Of a stretch of DNA of 64,000 nucleotides, positions 35,472 to 47,873 are shown in pieces (the stretch's first letter is position 1; every line of letters begins with the position of its first letter). The notes beneath the pieces are model-generated. The model saw nothing but the letters and a program-made list of their open reading frames with translations, was not told the origin of the DNA and did no database searches. The DNA lies in the NCBI GenBank assembly GCA_003439945.1, contig QVRM01002221.1, positions 919,413 to 983,412 of the forward strand, read 5' to 3'. The position numbers and the translations under genes were made by a program. The stretch comes from Dermanyssus gallinae (lineage: Eukaryota > Arthropoda > Arachnida > Mesostigmata > Dermanyssidae).

Positions 35472-36307
35472 CACTCTTCTGAGTTTAGCCTTTGACTCAT
35501 TTTAGATTTTTATCCCGATATTAGATCAACCGAGATCCAGTGGTCTATGTTGTTAATTCAGAGCCTATCTGCTTGGCCTCACACTGAAATCTCAAACAAG
35601 CTTGAAAACGCCTTTGCTTTCGTCGAAGAAGCAAAAAGACAAACGTGCGTGTCGTCCCGGCAGAGGCCCCCTTTGGATACTGCGGCAGCCCACATCCATC
35701 GTTTCACGGCTGTGTTTGTCCTAGTGCCATTGGGGGTGTGTGGGATTGGAGAGACCTCACCTGGCCAAACTTGGACGAAACGTGCTACCTAACGCCTCAA
35801 TCAATGCACGCAAATCTCGAACGTTCTCAGTGGCTCCCGATGCGTCTGGCCGGGGACAACAATGATCGTGTGAGCTGCTATAAGACGCTGTGTGACAGAG
35901 ACGACAAAGGCTTGAGCAGTGGCGAAGTCGGGCTTCGACTAGGATCAACAGCCTCTCACGTCTCCCCGTTGTTGAAGCTACAGCATGGAGGATTAGATCG
36001 CAGCACATCGTGGCACAATAGAGTTAGAACATATCTGAGACCACTTCGGCAATCCTCCTCGGTAAACACCCTATACATATATGGACGTCATCATATATGG
36101 GTGGTTTGTCGTCCCCCCTCCCTGCATTGCAGAACATAAGGAATACTACTAATGGCACACTCCACTTAATCTATAATGACGTCCGTAACGCGTCTTCTGC
36201 AGAACACTTTTTGATTGTTACAATCGAAATACAAAAACAAATTAAATTATGTTAACGATGGAAATATTCAGCTCGGTGGTGAAAAATTTAATTAAATATG
36301 TATTTGA
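35470..36307. other. No recognisable gene
   Basis: Unique sequence. A 164-residue plus frame at 35645-36139 and an 83-residue minus frame at 35757-36008 are both repeat-free but match no family I know. Either could be chance in this moderately GC-rich patch. Confidence 0.35.
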
Positions 36308-36440
36308 GGCCGAATTCGGGAAATCGTGGAGCTCAAGATCTGGACCGGCCACTCTTAAATTGGTTTTCATGTTTTTCCAGTTTGGACCAGGCGAATGCCG
36401 GAGTGGACTATAATCGACCATGATCAGACAAAAAACGGGG
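36308..36440 (+). repeat. SINE-B copy 2, 5'-truncated
   Basis: Shares GGCCACTCTTAAATTGGTTT, AATGCCGGAGTGGA and CCATGA blocks with copy 1, in the opposite orientation. The 3' half of a decayed tRNA head (GAATTCGGGA...CCGGCC) is visible but the A-box end is gone. Confidence 0.75.
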
Positions 36441-37400
36441 AGCAAATATGACTCACTAAAAAATAGATGGTGCATTACCGTCCGACCCTCTTCCCAACCT
36501 ATCACTACAGATCATAAGGAGAAGACTGTCTTAAGAAAAAAAAACATAATATATAAACGCATAGGTGTTAGTCGTGCTATCTCTGCTGTTATGAGAGGTG
36601 GAGGATCTAATACAAGGCTGCATGTTATTGCAAAATTCTTCCAATATGTAGAGAATTTTGAGACACGAAGATCACCCTTCTGGTTCTGAAGTGGTCGTGT
36701 TAGGTCGTTGAGTACTCGCGCGAATCTGGAAAACCTCGCCAGTTGGTCCATAGCCTCACAAGGCCGTCAAGATGAGGTCTGCCTTTCTTCAAAAGCTTTA
36801 TTCGACCGGGTCATAACCTCCATACGTATATCTACCGTAACCGTTGCTCGCTAGAGACGTATACTGACATATATTCGAGTACACGCACACACAGGTGTAG
36901 TAACCTTAGGAATAGAAAAAACTATAGGTTAAATACGAGATAAGACCCACCGAAACCGATACGTTGGGACGCATCGATTTTGAGTGGCTAACAGCTCTGC
37001 CGTAGGTAGACACGTCAGCGAGCCTGACATCCGTTAACGGTCGTTCTCATTGGCATCGCTGCAACCAATCTAGATTTTATCGGACTGGTCAACTAATAAA
37101 TAACTACGATTATGCGCATGCTACCGGCTACGTAACAGATTTGCTTCGATCGGGCTGCGTGTGTGTGCGCTCCGTATCGAGGGCTACTCGTATAGATGAG
37201 GTAATAATGTAGCGGCAGACAGGCGTCACCATCACGAAGCGTTCGGCGAGCAGTGCACACCGGGACCAGAGACATCGGTTCGTATAGAAAGCCACACATC
37301 CGTGGAGATACGCTCACACATGTGCATATGGGCACGCATCAAGGCACACGTAAACGTCAGGATGCTATACAGCTTACGCATCGTCCTCACAGCAACGACA
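36441..37400. other. No recognisable gene
   Basis: Low-repeat sequence. No motif or splice-bounded exon found. Confidence 0.5.
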
Positions 37401-37406
37401 ACAATG

Positions 37407-37432
37407 TATGCATATATATATATATATATATA
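37407..37432. repeat. (TA)n microsatellite
   Basis: About 12 TA units. Confidence 0.9.
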
Positions 37433-37800
37433 AATAAATACAGACATCGCGCATGAAAGCCTAATCACCGCACGAAGATACACCGCGTGAGCGCACAAAT
37501 TCAGCCTCTAATACAAACTCGACTCATACCTACTCTGCCCAAGCGCTTGCCCGTGCTGAAGCGGTATCGCCGGTTCGGACGATGAAGACGTCGACGATGG
37601 ATCGTATAAAATCTCGATCTGAAAAAATTCCCCCGACCACCGGACTGTCTATAGCCGTTGGTCGGCGCCACCATCTCGGCCAATGCTACTGCTGCTGTTG
37701 CTGCTGCTGCGAGCTGCTTCTGCTGCTGTTGCTGTTGCTGCTCGGTCATCTTAGGGCCGTGGGATTAATTAAGCCATAATGATGTCGGCGGCAGCTATCA

Positions 37801-38367
37801 TCACGACAAGTTGTTAGTCGCAACCGTGGTAGCAGTAATAGTTAAATAGTCGTAGTCGTAGAAGCTGGCGTAGTACTGACTAAGTCTATTAGCTGTGCGG
37901 CTCAAGCAGCGTCGAACCTGCACCCGGCTGATCCGGGGGATCCGGGCACGCACGGGGGGCCTCCACCTAGGTGGTGGGGTGATGGCTTTTGCCTGGCTGG
38001 TTGGTGGCCGCCGTGCTCGCTGGTTCGACACGGTAGGTCTTCGGGTTAGACGGCGAAGGCAGGCCAGATAGGCTGGGCTAGGCTGGTTCGTCTTCACGTT
38101 TCGTCTAACGGTAGCATCAGCATCACAAGAAGAAGAATCAGCTGCTGCTGCTGCTGCCGCTGCTCCTGCTGCCTGTCGCCACCCCCCATGAAGTCGGCCC
38201 GAGGACGTAGACGTTCCAAAGTCGCTGCCGCCTCGAGGTCGCTGCCGCCTCGAGGTCGCTGCCGCCATAGCTGTAGCATGCAGCAATGACAACCGCAACG
38301 ACGAGGAATTGACTACTTGACAGCACCGGGAATGAAGCACACGCCATAGGCACGGCCGACGCCGCAA
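37801..38367 (-). other. 188-residue minus-strand frame, no known domain
   Basis: A long frame in a GC-rich segment (37640-38420) only partly explained by repeats. It has an Ala run from (GCT)n at 38141-38160 and Arg-rich parts. GC-rich DNA has fewer stops, so length alone is weak evidence. No motif or conserved neighbour supports a gene. Confidence 0.15.
38221..38266. repeat. 17-bp tandem repeat, 2.7 units
   Basis: GTCGCTGCCGCCTCGAG is repeated twice perfectly and then for 12 more bases. Seventeen is not a multiple of three, so it shifts frame in any reading. Confidence 0.9.
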
Positions 38368-38842
38368 TGAACAGCTGAAGGCAGGTCGTCATCCGGTTCT
38401 CGCGTGTGCGGCCTTAACCACGACCGTGCTACGTACGGCTATACGACTGTAGGGAGGACGAGGACACCTCGAGATGACTACGATGAGGACGACAAAGATA
38501 CGCAGACTAAACCACATCATCGACGTCGACAACGATGATCATGATGGTGAGACGACGACGACGGCGCACTTGAGGTAAGGCTGGATAACCGGATCCCAGC
38601 ATGGAATCTGGTGAAGCCCGAAGCTAGGAACAAGCGGCCGTCGGATGCACACGTTAATAGGGCTACCGGAGGTGTACTTCGTATGACGCCACGCGTTCCT
38701 GCGGCTCCTAAAGGTGGCTGCCTTCGAACGAGGTCGTCTCTTGAATCTATACCTATATACATTTATCGATGTATCTATCTAGCTAGCTATGTATCCATCT
38801 ATTTATCGATCGACCTACTATTACTACTACTACTAAGTAACG

Positions 38843-39016
38843 TTTTCGGGCTGACCCTCAGCCAACATTTAACGTCCACGGGACTGCGTTTCATATTGCT
38901 TCATAGACGTCCATAAATACAAATCGGTGCAACGGTGGGGCTCGAACCCGCGCACCTATCTAGTGTCTCCTCCGGTCGCGAGGCGCAGGCGGAATGCACC
39001 ACGCCACCGGGCTCGA
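38843..39016 (-). repeat. SINE-A copy 5, full length
   Basis: Minus-strand copy with head GTCGAGCCCGGTGGCGTGGT, B-box GGGTTCGAGCCCC and end GGGTCAGCCCGAAAA. TAC/TAG trinucleotide repeats lie beyond both ends: the 3' tail at about 38816-38835, and more at 39017-39055 on the head side. Confidence 0.9.
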
Positions 39017-39059
39017 CTATTACTCTATTACTATTACTACTACTACTGATACTACCTCA

Positions 39060-39820
39060 ACAACCAACTACCCTTACCTATCAAAGAGGTAGAAGATGAA
39101 GAACGGCCAGACGGCCCCAAAAGGTCGGGGCCGACCTACTTGACTTTGTGACTCAAACCGATGCTAGTGGGGGTATCGCGATATCGACGTATATGATGCA
39201 CATAACGATGCTGTGCTTAGCGGCGGTGCTGTCGACGTACCTAGTTTTGGCTAACTGTTGTTGCTAGTGTCGTTATGGTGGTCGTTGTTAGGTAGAGATA
39301 GAGATGACCGGTGAACGAGCTTCGGGTTAGCACTGAATGCCCGCTTCGAATCGAAATAGATCCTATGGGTAGCCGCGTACGCTCTATGCTGTTGTGTTGT
39401 CGTTGTAATTTACGGTTCCGCTTATGGAGCGCGGGACGGTGTTAGGAGTCTACCGAGGCCAGTGCAATTCTTTGCCCCCCCCCTTCTCGTTCTCTGTTTT
39501 AGTAAACGCTGTAACAAAGTCCGACCATGCATCCGTGGCTGATTGACACCAAACATGATGAGATGCCATAGCTCTCATAGCAGCGTCGTGATTATGTGTA
39601 CAAGGATTGTGCATGAAGTGCCACCTGTAATAATCGCCGCAAGGCAACGAAACTGCCAAAAAACGACCGAATATTCCTTGCTCGATTTGCGTGTAAGTGC
39701 AAACACGCATCCATATTATCCGCGCGTGGGGATACGCGTTACGTTGCTGTCACTCAACTGAGCACGAAGACTCAAGCACACATGCTAATGCAACTTGACA
39801 AAGCTATGTTCGATATAGAT
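39060..39820. other. No recognisable gene
   Basis: Low-repeat sequence with a C9 run near 39476. No supported coding sequence. Confidence 0.5.
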
Positions 39821-39824
39821 AAAA

Positions 39825-39856
39825 ATATATATGTATATATATATATATATTTTTTC

Positions 39857-39903
<47 letters not shown>
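39825..39903. repeat. (TA)n, T-run, (ATT)n
   Basis: TA tract to 39850, then a T-rich junction, then about 15 ATT units at 39857-39903. Confidence 0.9.
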
Positions 39904-39905
<2 letters not shown>

Positions 39906-40488
39906 TTATACTACGAAGAAAGTAAGCTCTTCGTTTGCATTCACGTACACTTAGTGTAGTAGGTCTTTGCCGGGTTCGCAACGATGGGCCACACTGGGTT
40001 GCCTTACTTTTGCTATGTCTCTATAATCTTTGAAGATTCATTCGCGGTCACATTTCAAAGTGTTTGGAATTATCTCTTTTGCACAGATTAACAACACGGC
40101 TTCGTTGCGCTGTGAACTGTCGCGTACGCCTAGCCCGTAGTGTCGGGTCCTGTAGCCGACCGAGCCGTGGTAAAACAAAATTTCCAATTTTCAAACCACG
40201 CAAAACTTTCGCTCTCAATACTCGCACGAAGTAGTCGCTCGTGCAATTACTTCGCACGAGTATTTATGCACCAAAACATTAATTATAAAAATAAGATTCA
40301 GAGCGAGGCAAAACGATCTTAATGCGAAATCTCTAACTTTAACACTGAGCTACCGCACCGTGATGGATTATGTTTCAGGCATCAAAGGTTCAAGTAGGAA
40401 AAAAAGCAAACTAGAGCGCATTTACGCGTTCTGCTTTTCCAATTATTCACGTTCGTCTTCCCAGCAACGGCACCTTAATCATAGAGAC

Positions 40489-40542
40489 CCAGATCATTGT
40501 ATATATATATATATATATATATATCTATGTACAATGATCTGG
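40489..40542. repeat. (TA)n hairpin with 13-bp perfect inverted arms
   Basis: CCAGATCATTGTA at 40489-40501 and TACAATGATCTGG at 40530-40542 are exact inverted copies enclosing a TA tract. Nearly the whole 54 bp is self-complementary. Confidence 0.9.
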
Positions 40543-42478
40543 CACCAACAAAAGTTGCATGGAGCTGGATGGCAGTTGAGTGCCTGCGATGCATTTTCCG
40601 GGCCTGCGTGGGGCTGTCGACGGGGGTGATAGAAGCTATCGGTGCTCTGAGTAGTTCCACTGGCCATATACGGGCGAAACAAATCCGCCGCTGGGCAGCA
40701 ACGGAAAGCATGTGGAACGTGGTCATTTGATCGGGTCCCCGAGCTCTGTGCACCGAGAGCCGTTATTAGCAGAAGAAGCGGACTCGGTTAGCAGCGGGGC
40801 TATTCGACACAACAGCAGGTCATCGCGCAGATGCCGTTGGTGATATGCGACCTTCTCGGGGCACCCATGTTGTTTCGTTTTGAGAGCGAGTGGGGAGATT
40901 TAGAACTTTAGGCCTTCAGTCAATGGGAACCCTTCGAGACGTCACTGAAGGCCTGAAGTGCAATATTAGATGGCTGCTGGCCTCCTTGGCACTGACTGTA
41001 ATTGCGCTCGATACTTCCGACACGCCTCCGGAAGATCCTAGCAACTGACATATGTAGGGTACCTTTCTAGCGAAGGTTCAATTCAAATAAAGTAATCGCA
41101 ATGTTAAGCCACGACCAGATCCGTCTGCACACGATACCGATACCGGTGAGAATGCTCTTGAGGTAAACGGATAAATATATAAACTGTACGCATAGGATGC
41201 TCTAAGTGGGGGATTAACACCAGCGTCTACCAGTGACAAACATCTCCAAAAGCACCATCGTCTGTCGACCTGATGTGAAGATTCGGACACGTTAACTCCG
41301 CCCTGGAACCAGTTGTATACCTCGCCTCGCCTCGAACTCGCTTCGAGCATAGCCTTGCTGTATCTCAATAAAAAAAGGTTGCAAAAAGAAGCTGTCTCCT
41401 GTCTGTCTGTCTGTCTGGATCACTGCTTCGGCCACTAGTCAGTTATACAGGTAAAACAAACCAGTTCTGTTTACTGTATATAGCGTAGGCGGTGGCTATG
41501 CGCCGTGGCTAACAATCAAGGCTGCTCTAGGCCTTTCCACTTTGCGGTGTACAGCACCTGTGCCGCGAGTATTCACAAACACCCGACGGACTTTAGGTGA
41601 TCGCAAGTGCCCGGCAGATCACTGCGAGTCTTGGAGTCGCAGAAATATGGATTTATGCAAACAGCCCTTGTGCAGCTGGGGTACAAAACTAGATAAGTCG
41701 TCGTAATGTCGTAAAGAGTGGTAGGAGAAGACTGTGGGAGAACAAGAGCCAAACAAACGGGACCTAGTTAAGAATCGCGTTTATTAAATAACTTACTTAT
41801 TAACCCCATTGTGGAAGTGGACTTATATACACTAGCGCGTAATCACGTGGTTGCTGCTTCTTTTGTTGGGCTGCCAGCTGTAAACAAGGTATTCTCAGTA
41901 AAGTTTTTCGCAAACGCAGGTCAGTGCACTTTGAATAAAACAGTATGTAGTTCAACATGAGTTCAAAGTTCCACATAGTGTCTTGCGTGGTGTTTGGCCT
42001 CCGTTACGACGTTACTCTGACGTCCAAGTGACTAAGCGGTCATATATGAACGTCAATGCTAACGAGCGCACATTGATAGATTTGCTATTATACTTATCCA
42101 CACAAAATCAACGCTATAGATTGGTAGGTAAACAGGCACATATACGTATAGGCAGCCGTTACAGTCTCCCAGACACTTGTAAAGACGTTCGAAATAAAGA
42201 TTGAACTAAAGCACAGAGCTGTTGATGAAGTTGGCTGATTGTCGGGTTCGTGGACGCGAAATGAGCGCGAAATAGAGACAACAATAGCAGCTCCCTTCAC
42301 TGCGACACAATATTCAAAGGTAGGCTCTATCGCGTTAGAAAAAATGATCCGCTGGTGAACACGATATACTTTTCAGTTCGTGTCATTAGGAAGTATCTGT
42401 AGCTTGCCTCTTTATTGCTATTATACCTCCGAGTCACAGCCGTTTCCGCAAGGCATTGTGTGGTGCACATTCAGTAGT

Positions 42479-42480
<2 letters not shown>
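40543..42480. other. No recognisable gene
   Basis: Unusually repeat-poor for this window. I see no domain, tRNA or splice-bounded exon. Confidence 0.5.

Positions 42481-42482
<2 letters not shown>

Positions 42483-42537
<55 letters not shown>
42483..42537. repeat. (TA)n microsatellite
   Basis: About 27 uninterrupted TA units. Confidence 0.95.
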
Positions 42538-42540
<3 letters not shown>

Positions 42541-43099
42541 TCTAAAAAGCACCAACGCGTCTTCATCGCCTGTAGATGTCGAAACGGTGTCTATACGAGG
42601 AAGGAGAAATACTGACAGGCAGGCAGTGAGCAGCGAGAGGAAGGGCAAAATGAAAACGCCGGGGTAGAGGGGGAACTAAGGAAGAAACGCGAATAGGATG
42701 AGATATCGACAAAGAAAGAAAAAAGAAGCGCAGAGAACAGTAAGCGTGAGCATGCGCTGCTCTATTAGTAGGCGTCGTACCATCATGTCGTGCTATTCGA
42801 GCGTGCTGCAGCAGCAGCTGCGGCTGCTGAGAGCGACGATATTGAGAACAAATCGGCTCGTCGTCTAACCAGAGAGCAGCTAGGCAGCCGCCAGTCATAG
42901 ATAGACAATTTTTAGACGCGTTTTGGTCTCGCCCCCACCACCACCACCACCACCGCTCCCGCTGTCGCCCTCGCTAACGCTAGCGTCGGCTATCCCGTGC
43001 ATGTCCCGGTCTATTCAGACGGGTATCGCCCATCGAACTGTCGTCTATTTATCTATTTCTCTGTCTCTCTATACGTCCGTTCAGCCAATGACGTCGTCT

Positions 43100-43335
43100 G
43101 ACACCCTCTTCATCACTGTCGTTGCTGTTGTTTCTGCTGCTGCAGTTGTAGTTGTTGTCGTTGCTGCTGCTGTTGTTGTTGTTGCTGTGTTGTCGTTGCT
43201 GCTGTTGTTGTTGTCGTCCTCAGCTAAAACAAACAATCACCACCAGCCTCCCACCATGCAGCATGGCTCGATCTGCACTCCGTCATCGTTGTTGATGTTG
43301 ATGTTGTTGTTGTCGTCGTCGTCGTCGTCGTCTCA
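43100..43335 (+). repeat. GTT/GCT/GTC trinucleotide tract
   Basis: GTT, GCT and GTC units in two blocks (43110-43220, 43285-43332). Confidence 0.8.
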
Positions 43336-43559
43336 TCGACAAACAGTGGCAAAGCGAACCGCGCGCCCGGCGGCAGGCGAACCCGCAGACGGACAAACGG
43401 ACGGATCGAATCGCCGGACCGACCACGGACGCCATCGTGGCCGGCGCGGCGCCAGTGGCCACGCTACCAACCCGCTCGACGGTCAAACGCACACGTGGAC
43501 TGACAAACAGGGGAACGGATGGACAGATAGACAGAGATCGCGCAGAGGGGCGACATCGG

Positions 43560-43995
43560 TCAAAACAACAACAACAACAACAACAACGAGGACAACAACA
43601 AGAATAACAACAACAACCACATTACCAACAACAACAACAACCACAACAACAACCACAATAACAACAACAATAACAACAACAAAAACCACAATGACAACAG
43701 CAACTACTACAATAACAATAACAACAACAACAACAACCACAAGAATAACAACAACAACCAACGACAACAACCACAAGAATAACAACGACAACGGCAGCAG
43801 CAATGAGGACAACAACGACAACAACAAGAATTACAACAACAACCAACAACAACAACCACAAGAATAACAACAACAACGGCAGCAGCAGCAATGAGGACAA
43901 CAACAACAACAACGACAACAACAAGAATTACAACAACAACCACAATAACAACAACAACAACTACTACAATAAGAACAACAACAACAACGCTCCCT
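43560..43995 (+). repeat. Longest (AAC)n array
   Basis: About 430 bp of AAC/ACA with AAT, CAC and AAG variants. It contains a larger duplication: AATAACAACRACAACGGCAG to ACAACAAGAATTACAACAAC occurs near 43780 and 43868. It produces the longest frame in the window (314 residues, 42923-43867), which is repeat-driven and not supported as a gene. Confidence 0.9.
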
Positions 43996-44201
43996 TCTCA
44001 ATATCCTCTAACAACGACCCAACAAGAGGGCCAGTTGGCTATTCATTCGTCGGTTGTCCACTGACAGAACAGTAACGTCAACGAACGGTAGCGCCACCGG
44101 CAGCGGCACCCGTAGCCGCGTTGGCTAAATAAATAAAACCGCACACATAGCTACGAGAGGGAGATATGCTACCGGCTAGATGCAATTTGACATGCGTACC
44201 T

Positions 44202-44223
44202 TATATATATACATATATTTATA

Positions 44224-44265
<42 letters not shown>

Positions 44266-44333
44266 TATATATATATAAATATATATATATATTTATATGC
44301 ATATATATATATACATAAATATATATATATATG
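44202..44333. repeat. Long (TA)n region with ATGC breaks
   Basis: TA tracts separated by TTTATATGCATA and TATAAATA blocks in near mirror arrangement, so it is strongly self-complementary. Confidence 0.9.
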
Positions 44334-44674
44334 CCATATCGAGGCCAATGACATTCCGCAGTGGAAAAAGGCGGCGATCGGTCCGGTCAGCTCAGAGGCA
44401 CCCCACCCACCCGTCCCTATTATAGTCGTCGCATTGGCTAAAATCGCATTACAACAACACCAATGAGTCAAGCGGAGAATGTTCGTTTCTTTCTCGATTC
44501 GTTCGATCTTTCGCTCGATCTTTCAGTCGTTCAATCGTTCAACAACAACAACAACGATGATGCCAACTACGATTCTCCGTCGTTGCTCGTCAGTAGAGCT
44601 AGAACAACAACATTCAAACTGCACTTTCTCTTTGGAGATGCTACTACGCACTATTATTTTTGTTCCTGTTCCTG

Positions 44675-44744
44675 GTGTTGTTGTTGTTTCTGTTGTTCCT
44701 GGAGTTGTTGTTGTTGCTGTCCTTGTTGTTGTTGTTCCTGTTGA

Positions 44745-44775
<31 letters not shown>

Positions 44776-44815
44776 GCTGCTGCTGCTGCTGCCGCCGTTA
44801 TCGTTGTTGTTTCTT
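44675..44815 (+). repeat. (GTT/GCT)n array with TCCT breaks
   Basis: GTTGTTCCTGGAGTT-like breaks recur between GTT/GCT runs. Confidence 0.8.
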
Positions 44816-45629
44816 GTCGTTGCTGGTGGTTTGTTGTTTTATAGTTGTTATCTCTTAACAAGCCAGCCCGTTTGACTCTGGGTATTAGTTGCAGGAGTCT
44901 GCGTCAGTCTCAAGGAACCAGTAGTCGTTGCGGAGCCAGCAGCAGCCGCAGCTGTAAAAGCAACGCGGGCGCGTTGCTCGAGAGATCGATCTCAATTGAA
45001 AATATTCTACTTTATTGTTATTATTACTACTCTATGATGCCTATTGATTGCGATCGAAAAAAAACGGGGAGAAACGAAAGTGAATAAAGAGCGTAACCAT
45101 AACACATCATGGCCCCGTCGCTACAACGGCGTATGATTAGAGCAGGCTGCCAGATTTCAGCCGTGTTTGTCTTCTTCTCGCCTGCCTAAAGAAGAACAGC
45201 AAGCGCGCGAAATAAGAGGACGAAGATAATGACGCAATGAAAAAAATGTCAAAAGGAAACAAAATACACAAAAGAACCGAGAAAGGTGGTGAAAATGAAA
45301 ATGAGAAAAAAACATTAATAGCAGTATTGGTTACCAGACAAGCGGTGAGCGATCGTGAACATTTGCGCGAGAATGTGAACTGATCCAGACCAGTGCAGAT
45401 CAAATCATCATGATGAAGATGAGGAGGATGTTGTTGTTGTTGATGTTGATGATGACGATGACGATGGTAACGATGACGACAGCGTGGACAAAATTAATTA
45501 GAGCATATCAATGAGAGCAAATGGCTGCATCCGTGTCAGTCACTTTTCGAGGTCCTTTTGAGGCCGGCCAGCCGCTCGCCCAGCTTTCATCAGATAGATA
45601 GATATCCAGGCCTATCACCCCACGTGTGG

Positions 45630-46002
45630 AAGCGTGGCCTCTGGGGTTAGCGCTCTAGTCGTCATGTTTGCCATCTGTCTACCGTGATGTCGCCGATTCG
45701 ATCCCTGTTGTTGGCCTAAATGTTCTTTGAGCGATGCTCGTTGGGCCTAGACAATAAACTTTGCCGTTGAGAATTGATGGTAAACCTTACCGTTGAGAAT
45801 GAATGATACACTTTACCGTTGAGAATAGATGATAAACTTTACCGTTGAGAATAGATGATAAACTTTACCGTTGAGAATGGACAATAAACTTTACCGATAG
45901 GAGTCAGCAGCCATGGTGCCACAAAGATTGTAAGGGAAACCTCTGGGTGCATTAAAGATATGCCTCACGTCGATTCTAAGCCCGTAAGGGAGGAAGGGTG
46001 GC
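45630..46002 (+). repeat. SINE-C candidate with internal minisatellite
   Basis: A tRNA-like head at about 45630-45715 has an A-box-like TGGCCTCTGGGG and a B-box-like GATTCGATCCC. A unique body with a 26-bp minisatellite follows, then a conserved-looking 3' part ending near CCCGTAAGGGAGGAAGGGTG. Only one copy is in the window, so the limits and SINE status are inferred from the boxes. Confidence 0.45.
45752..45898 (+). repeat. 26-bp minisatellite, about 5.5 units
   Basis: Unit of type TAAACTTTACCGTTGAGAAT plus six bases. The ACCGTTGAG core starts at 45763, 45789, 45815, 45841, 45867 and 45893, exactly 26 bp apart each time, with few substitutions. Confidence 0.95.
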
Positions 46003-46419
46003 CTTCAAAATGAAAACAACCTCCTTAGAAAATGTTTGCAATTTCTAGGCCCGTCACCAATGAACAAACTCGGAAATTCGGAAACTCTTAGTCTGCAGAC
46101 GTGCCGAGCACGCCCTGCAAATATTAATAACAAAAACAACATCAGCGACCGTAACAACTCTACATACAACAGCGCTAACAAGAGCAGTAACAAAAGCAGG
46201 AACCTACGCCCCTGGCGGGGTCGATAACATCCTGGGAAACCAGAGCGTCGTTCACCACACAACACCCCGCCCACAGCCCGTCGCCAATACGATAGCTATC
46301 TTGTTAGATTTTGTTGCGTTTGACCTTGTTTGTTGCCTATCTGCCTATCAGTACGTACACTGTTTGTTGTTATCAGTGAGATTACTTTTGCCAGTACTGC
46401 CATGGTTATTGTTGTCGTT

Positions 46420-46620
46420 ATTTTTTTATTATTGTTGCTGCTGCTGCGACTGTTGTTGTTGTTGTTACTGGTTTTGTTGTTGTTGTTGTTGTTTTTGCTA
46501 TCGTCTTAGTTGTTACCGATACTGTTGTTGCTGTTGCTGGGTATGCTTGTTGTTGTTTCGGTTAACGCGTTAACGTCTAATCTTGTCCAGCGACTAAACT
46601 GTTGTTGTTGTTGTTTGATA
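46420..46620 (+). repeat. (GTT/GCT)n region
   Basis: Degenerate GTT array with GCT, GAC and TTT variants. Confidence 0.8.
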
Positions 46621-47025
46621 TGATGATCTTCTTTTCGTCAGCTGTCAGCTGTTTACTGAAGTTGATGTCGCATTACGACTTCTGTTGGCCAGCAACGAAT
46701 TACTCAAGTGATTTCTAGTAGTAGCAGCACCGATAACATGTATAATGGTAACAGTTAGCCGCAGGAGTTTGTTTAGTTAGTAGCGATGGCATTTTTCACA
46801 AGTGACAACGATTGACATCTCTGCTCGTTCGATTTTTGGTGCGCTCGCAAATGTTCGCTCGCTAGTTCGTTTGTTCGCTTGCGAGTTGTCGCCTGTTGTG
46901 TAGCCGTGTGTGCCTCTGAACAGCGAATACGAAACAAAGACCAGCCGATCAGTCAATTGCCTGCCATAGCTGGCAAAAGGCCGAAGACCCGAGAGAACTG
47001 GCGAGCTCAGCAGAAAATGCGGTGC

Positions 47026-47385
47026 GGTGATAATAACAACAAGAGTAACAAAATCAACCGCAACAACAACAACAACAACAGTAAGAAACAACAACAACGA
47101 CAGCCACAACCGCAACAAAAGCAACAGCAACAACAACAGCAGCAGCAAAAGCAACGACAACAACAACGACAACAATCGCAGCAAAAGCTACAACAACAGC
47201 AGCAACAAACAACAACAACAACAGCCACAACAGCAACAGAAGCAACAACAACAGCAGCAGCAAAAGCAACAACAGCAACAAAACAAAGAACGACAACAAT
47301 AATAACATCAGCATCAACAACAACAAATGCAACAACAACAACAACAACAACAAATGCAACAACAACAACGACAACAATGATGACG
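47026..47385 (+). repeat. (CAA)n array
   Basis: About 360 bp of CAA, CAG and AAA units giving a 202-residue Gln/Thr-rich plus frame and Val/Leu/Cys-rich minus frames. A poly-Gln protein cannot be excluded, but nothing outside the repeat supports one. Confidence 0.85.
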
Positions 47386-47817
47386 AAGACGACAAACAAG
47401 GCATCCAGATACCGGCGGTGGACCATTTCGGTCGCATGGTCCTGTCTTTATTTCCCGTGGGCAGCAGCTGATTTATTTATTGACTAAGCAGCTGAGCAAT
47501 GACACCGGCGGCGGCGGCGACGACGACTCCGACAACAGCGACAACGACTTCGACAACAACTAATTGCTCGTCTCGTTTTGCCGCCCTTATTGACGCCGGT
47601 GGCGCCGGCGGGAACCACGATGACGCCGACGTTCATACACCCACTGGGACCTTCGCCACCCACGGGTTGTGGTTGCCGGCAAATCGACTAACCGGCGACC
47701 ATCAGCTACACCTCGAAACTAAACAGCGAGCGGTAAACGATTGCCATTACCTACTTGGCTACTCATGCTACATTTCTGGTCGAGCGAAATTCTCTCCGGC
47801 TGAGGTGACAGAAACAC

Positions 47818-47818
<1 letters not shown>

Positions 47819-47869
<51 letters not shown>
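47819..47869. repeat. (TA)n microsatellite
   Basis: About 25 TA units at the left edge of a mariner-like element. Confidence 0.9.

Positions 47870-47873
<4 letters not shown>

Noticed and set aside
37801..38367. 188-codon minus frame as a real gene
   Set aside because: GC-rich segment with few stops, an internal 17-bp tandem repeat that shifts frame, an Ala run from (GCT)n, and no domain. Listed only as a low-confidence open frame.
40325..40365. tRNA-like TAGCTCAGTG motif on the minus strand
   Set aside because: No B-box at the right distance and no second copy.
42923..43867. Longest open frame in the window, 314 codons, plus strand
   Set aside because: Its second half is pure AAC array, which has no stop in any forward frame, and its first half is CAC, GTT and GTC repeats joined by low-complexity sequence. 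No domain.
46879..47487. Gln/Thr-rich 202-codon frame that could be a poly-Q transcription factor
   Set aside because: The repeat explains the open frame. The flanking non-repeat parts contain no DNA-binding or other domain and no splice signals I trust.
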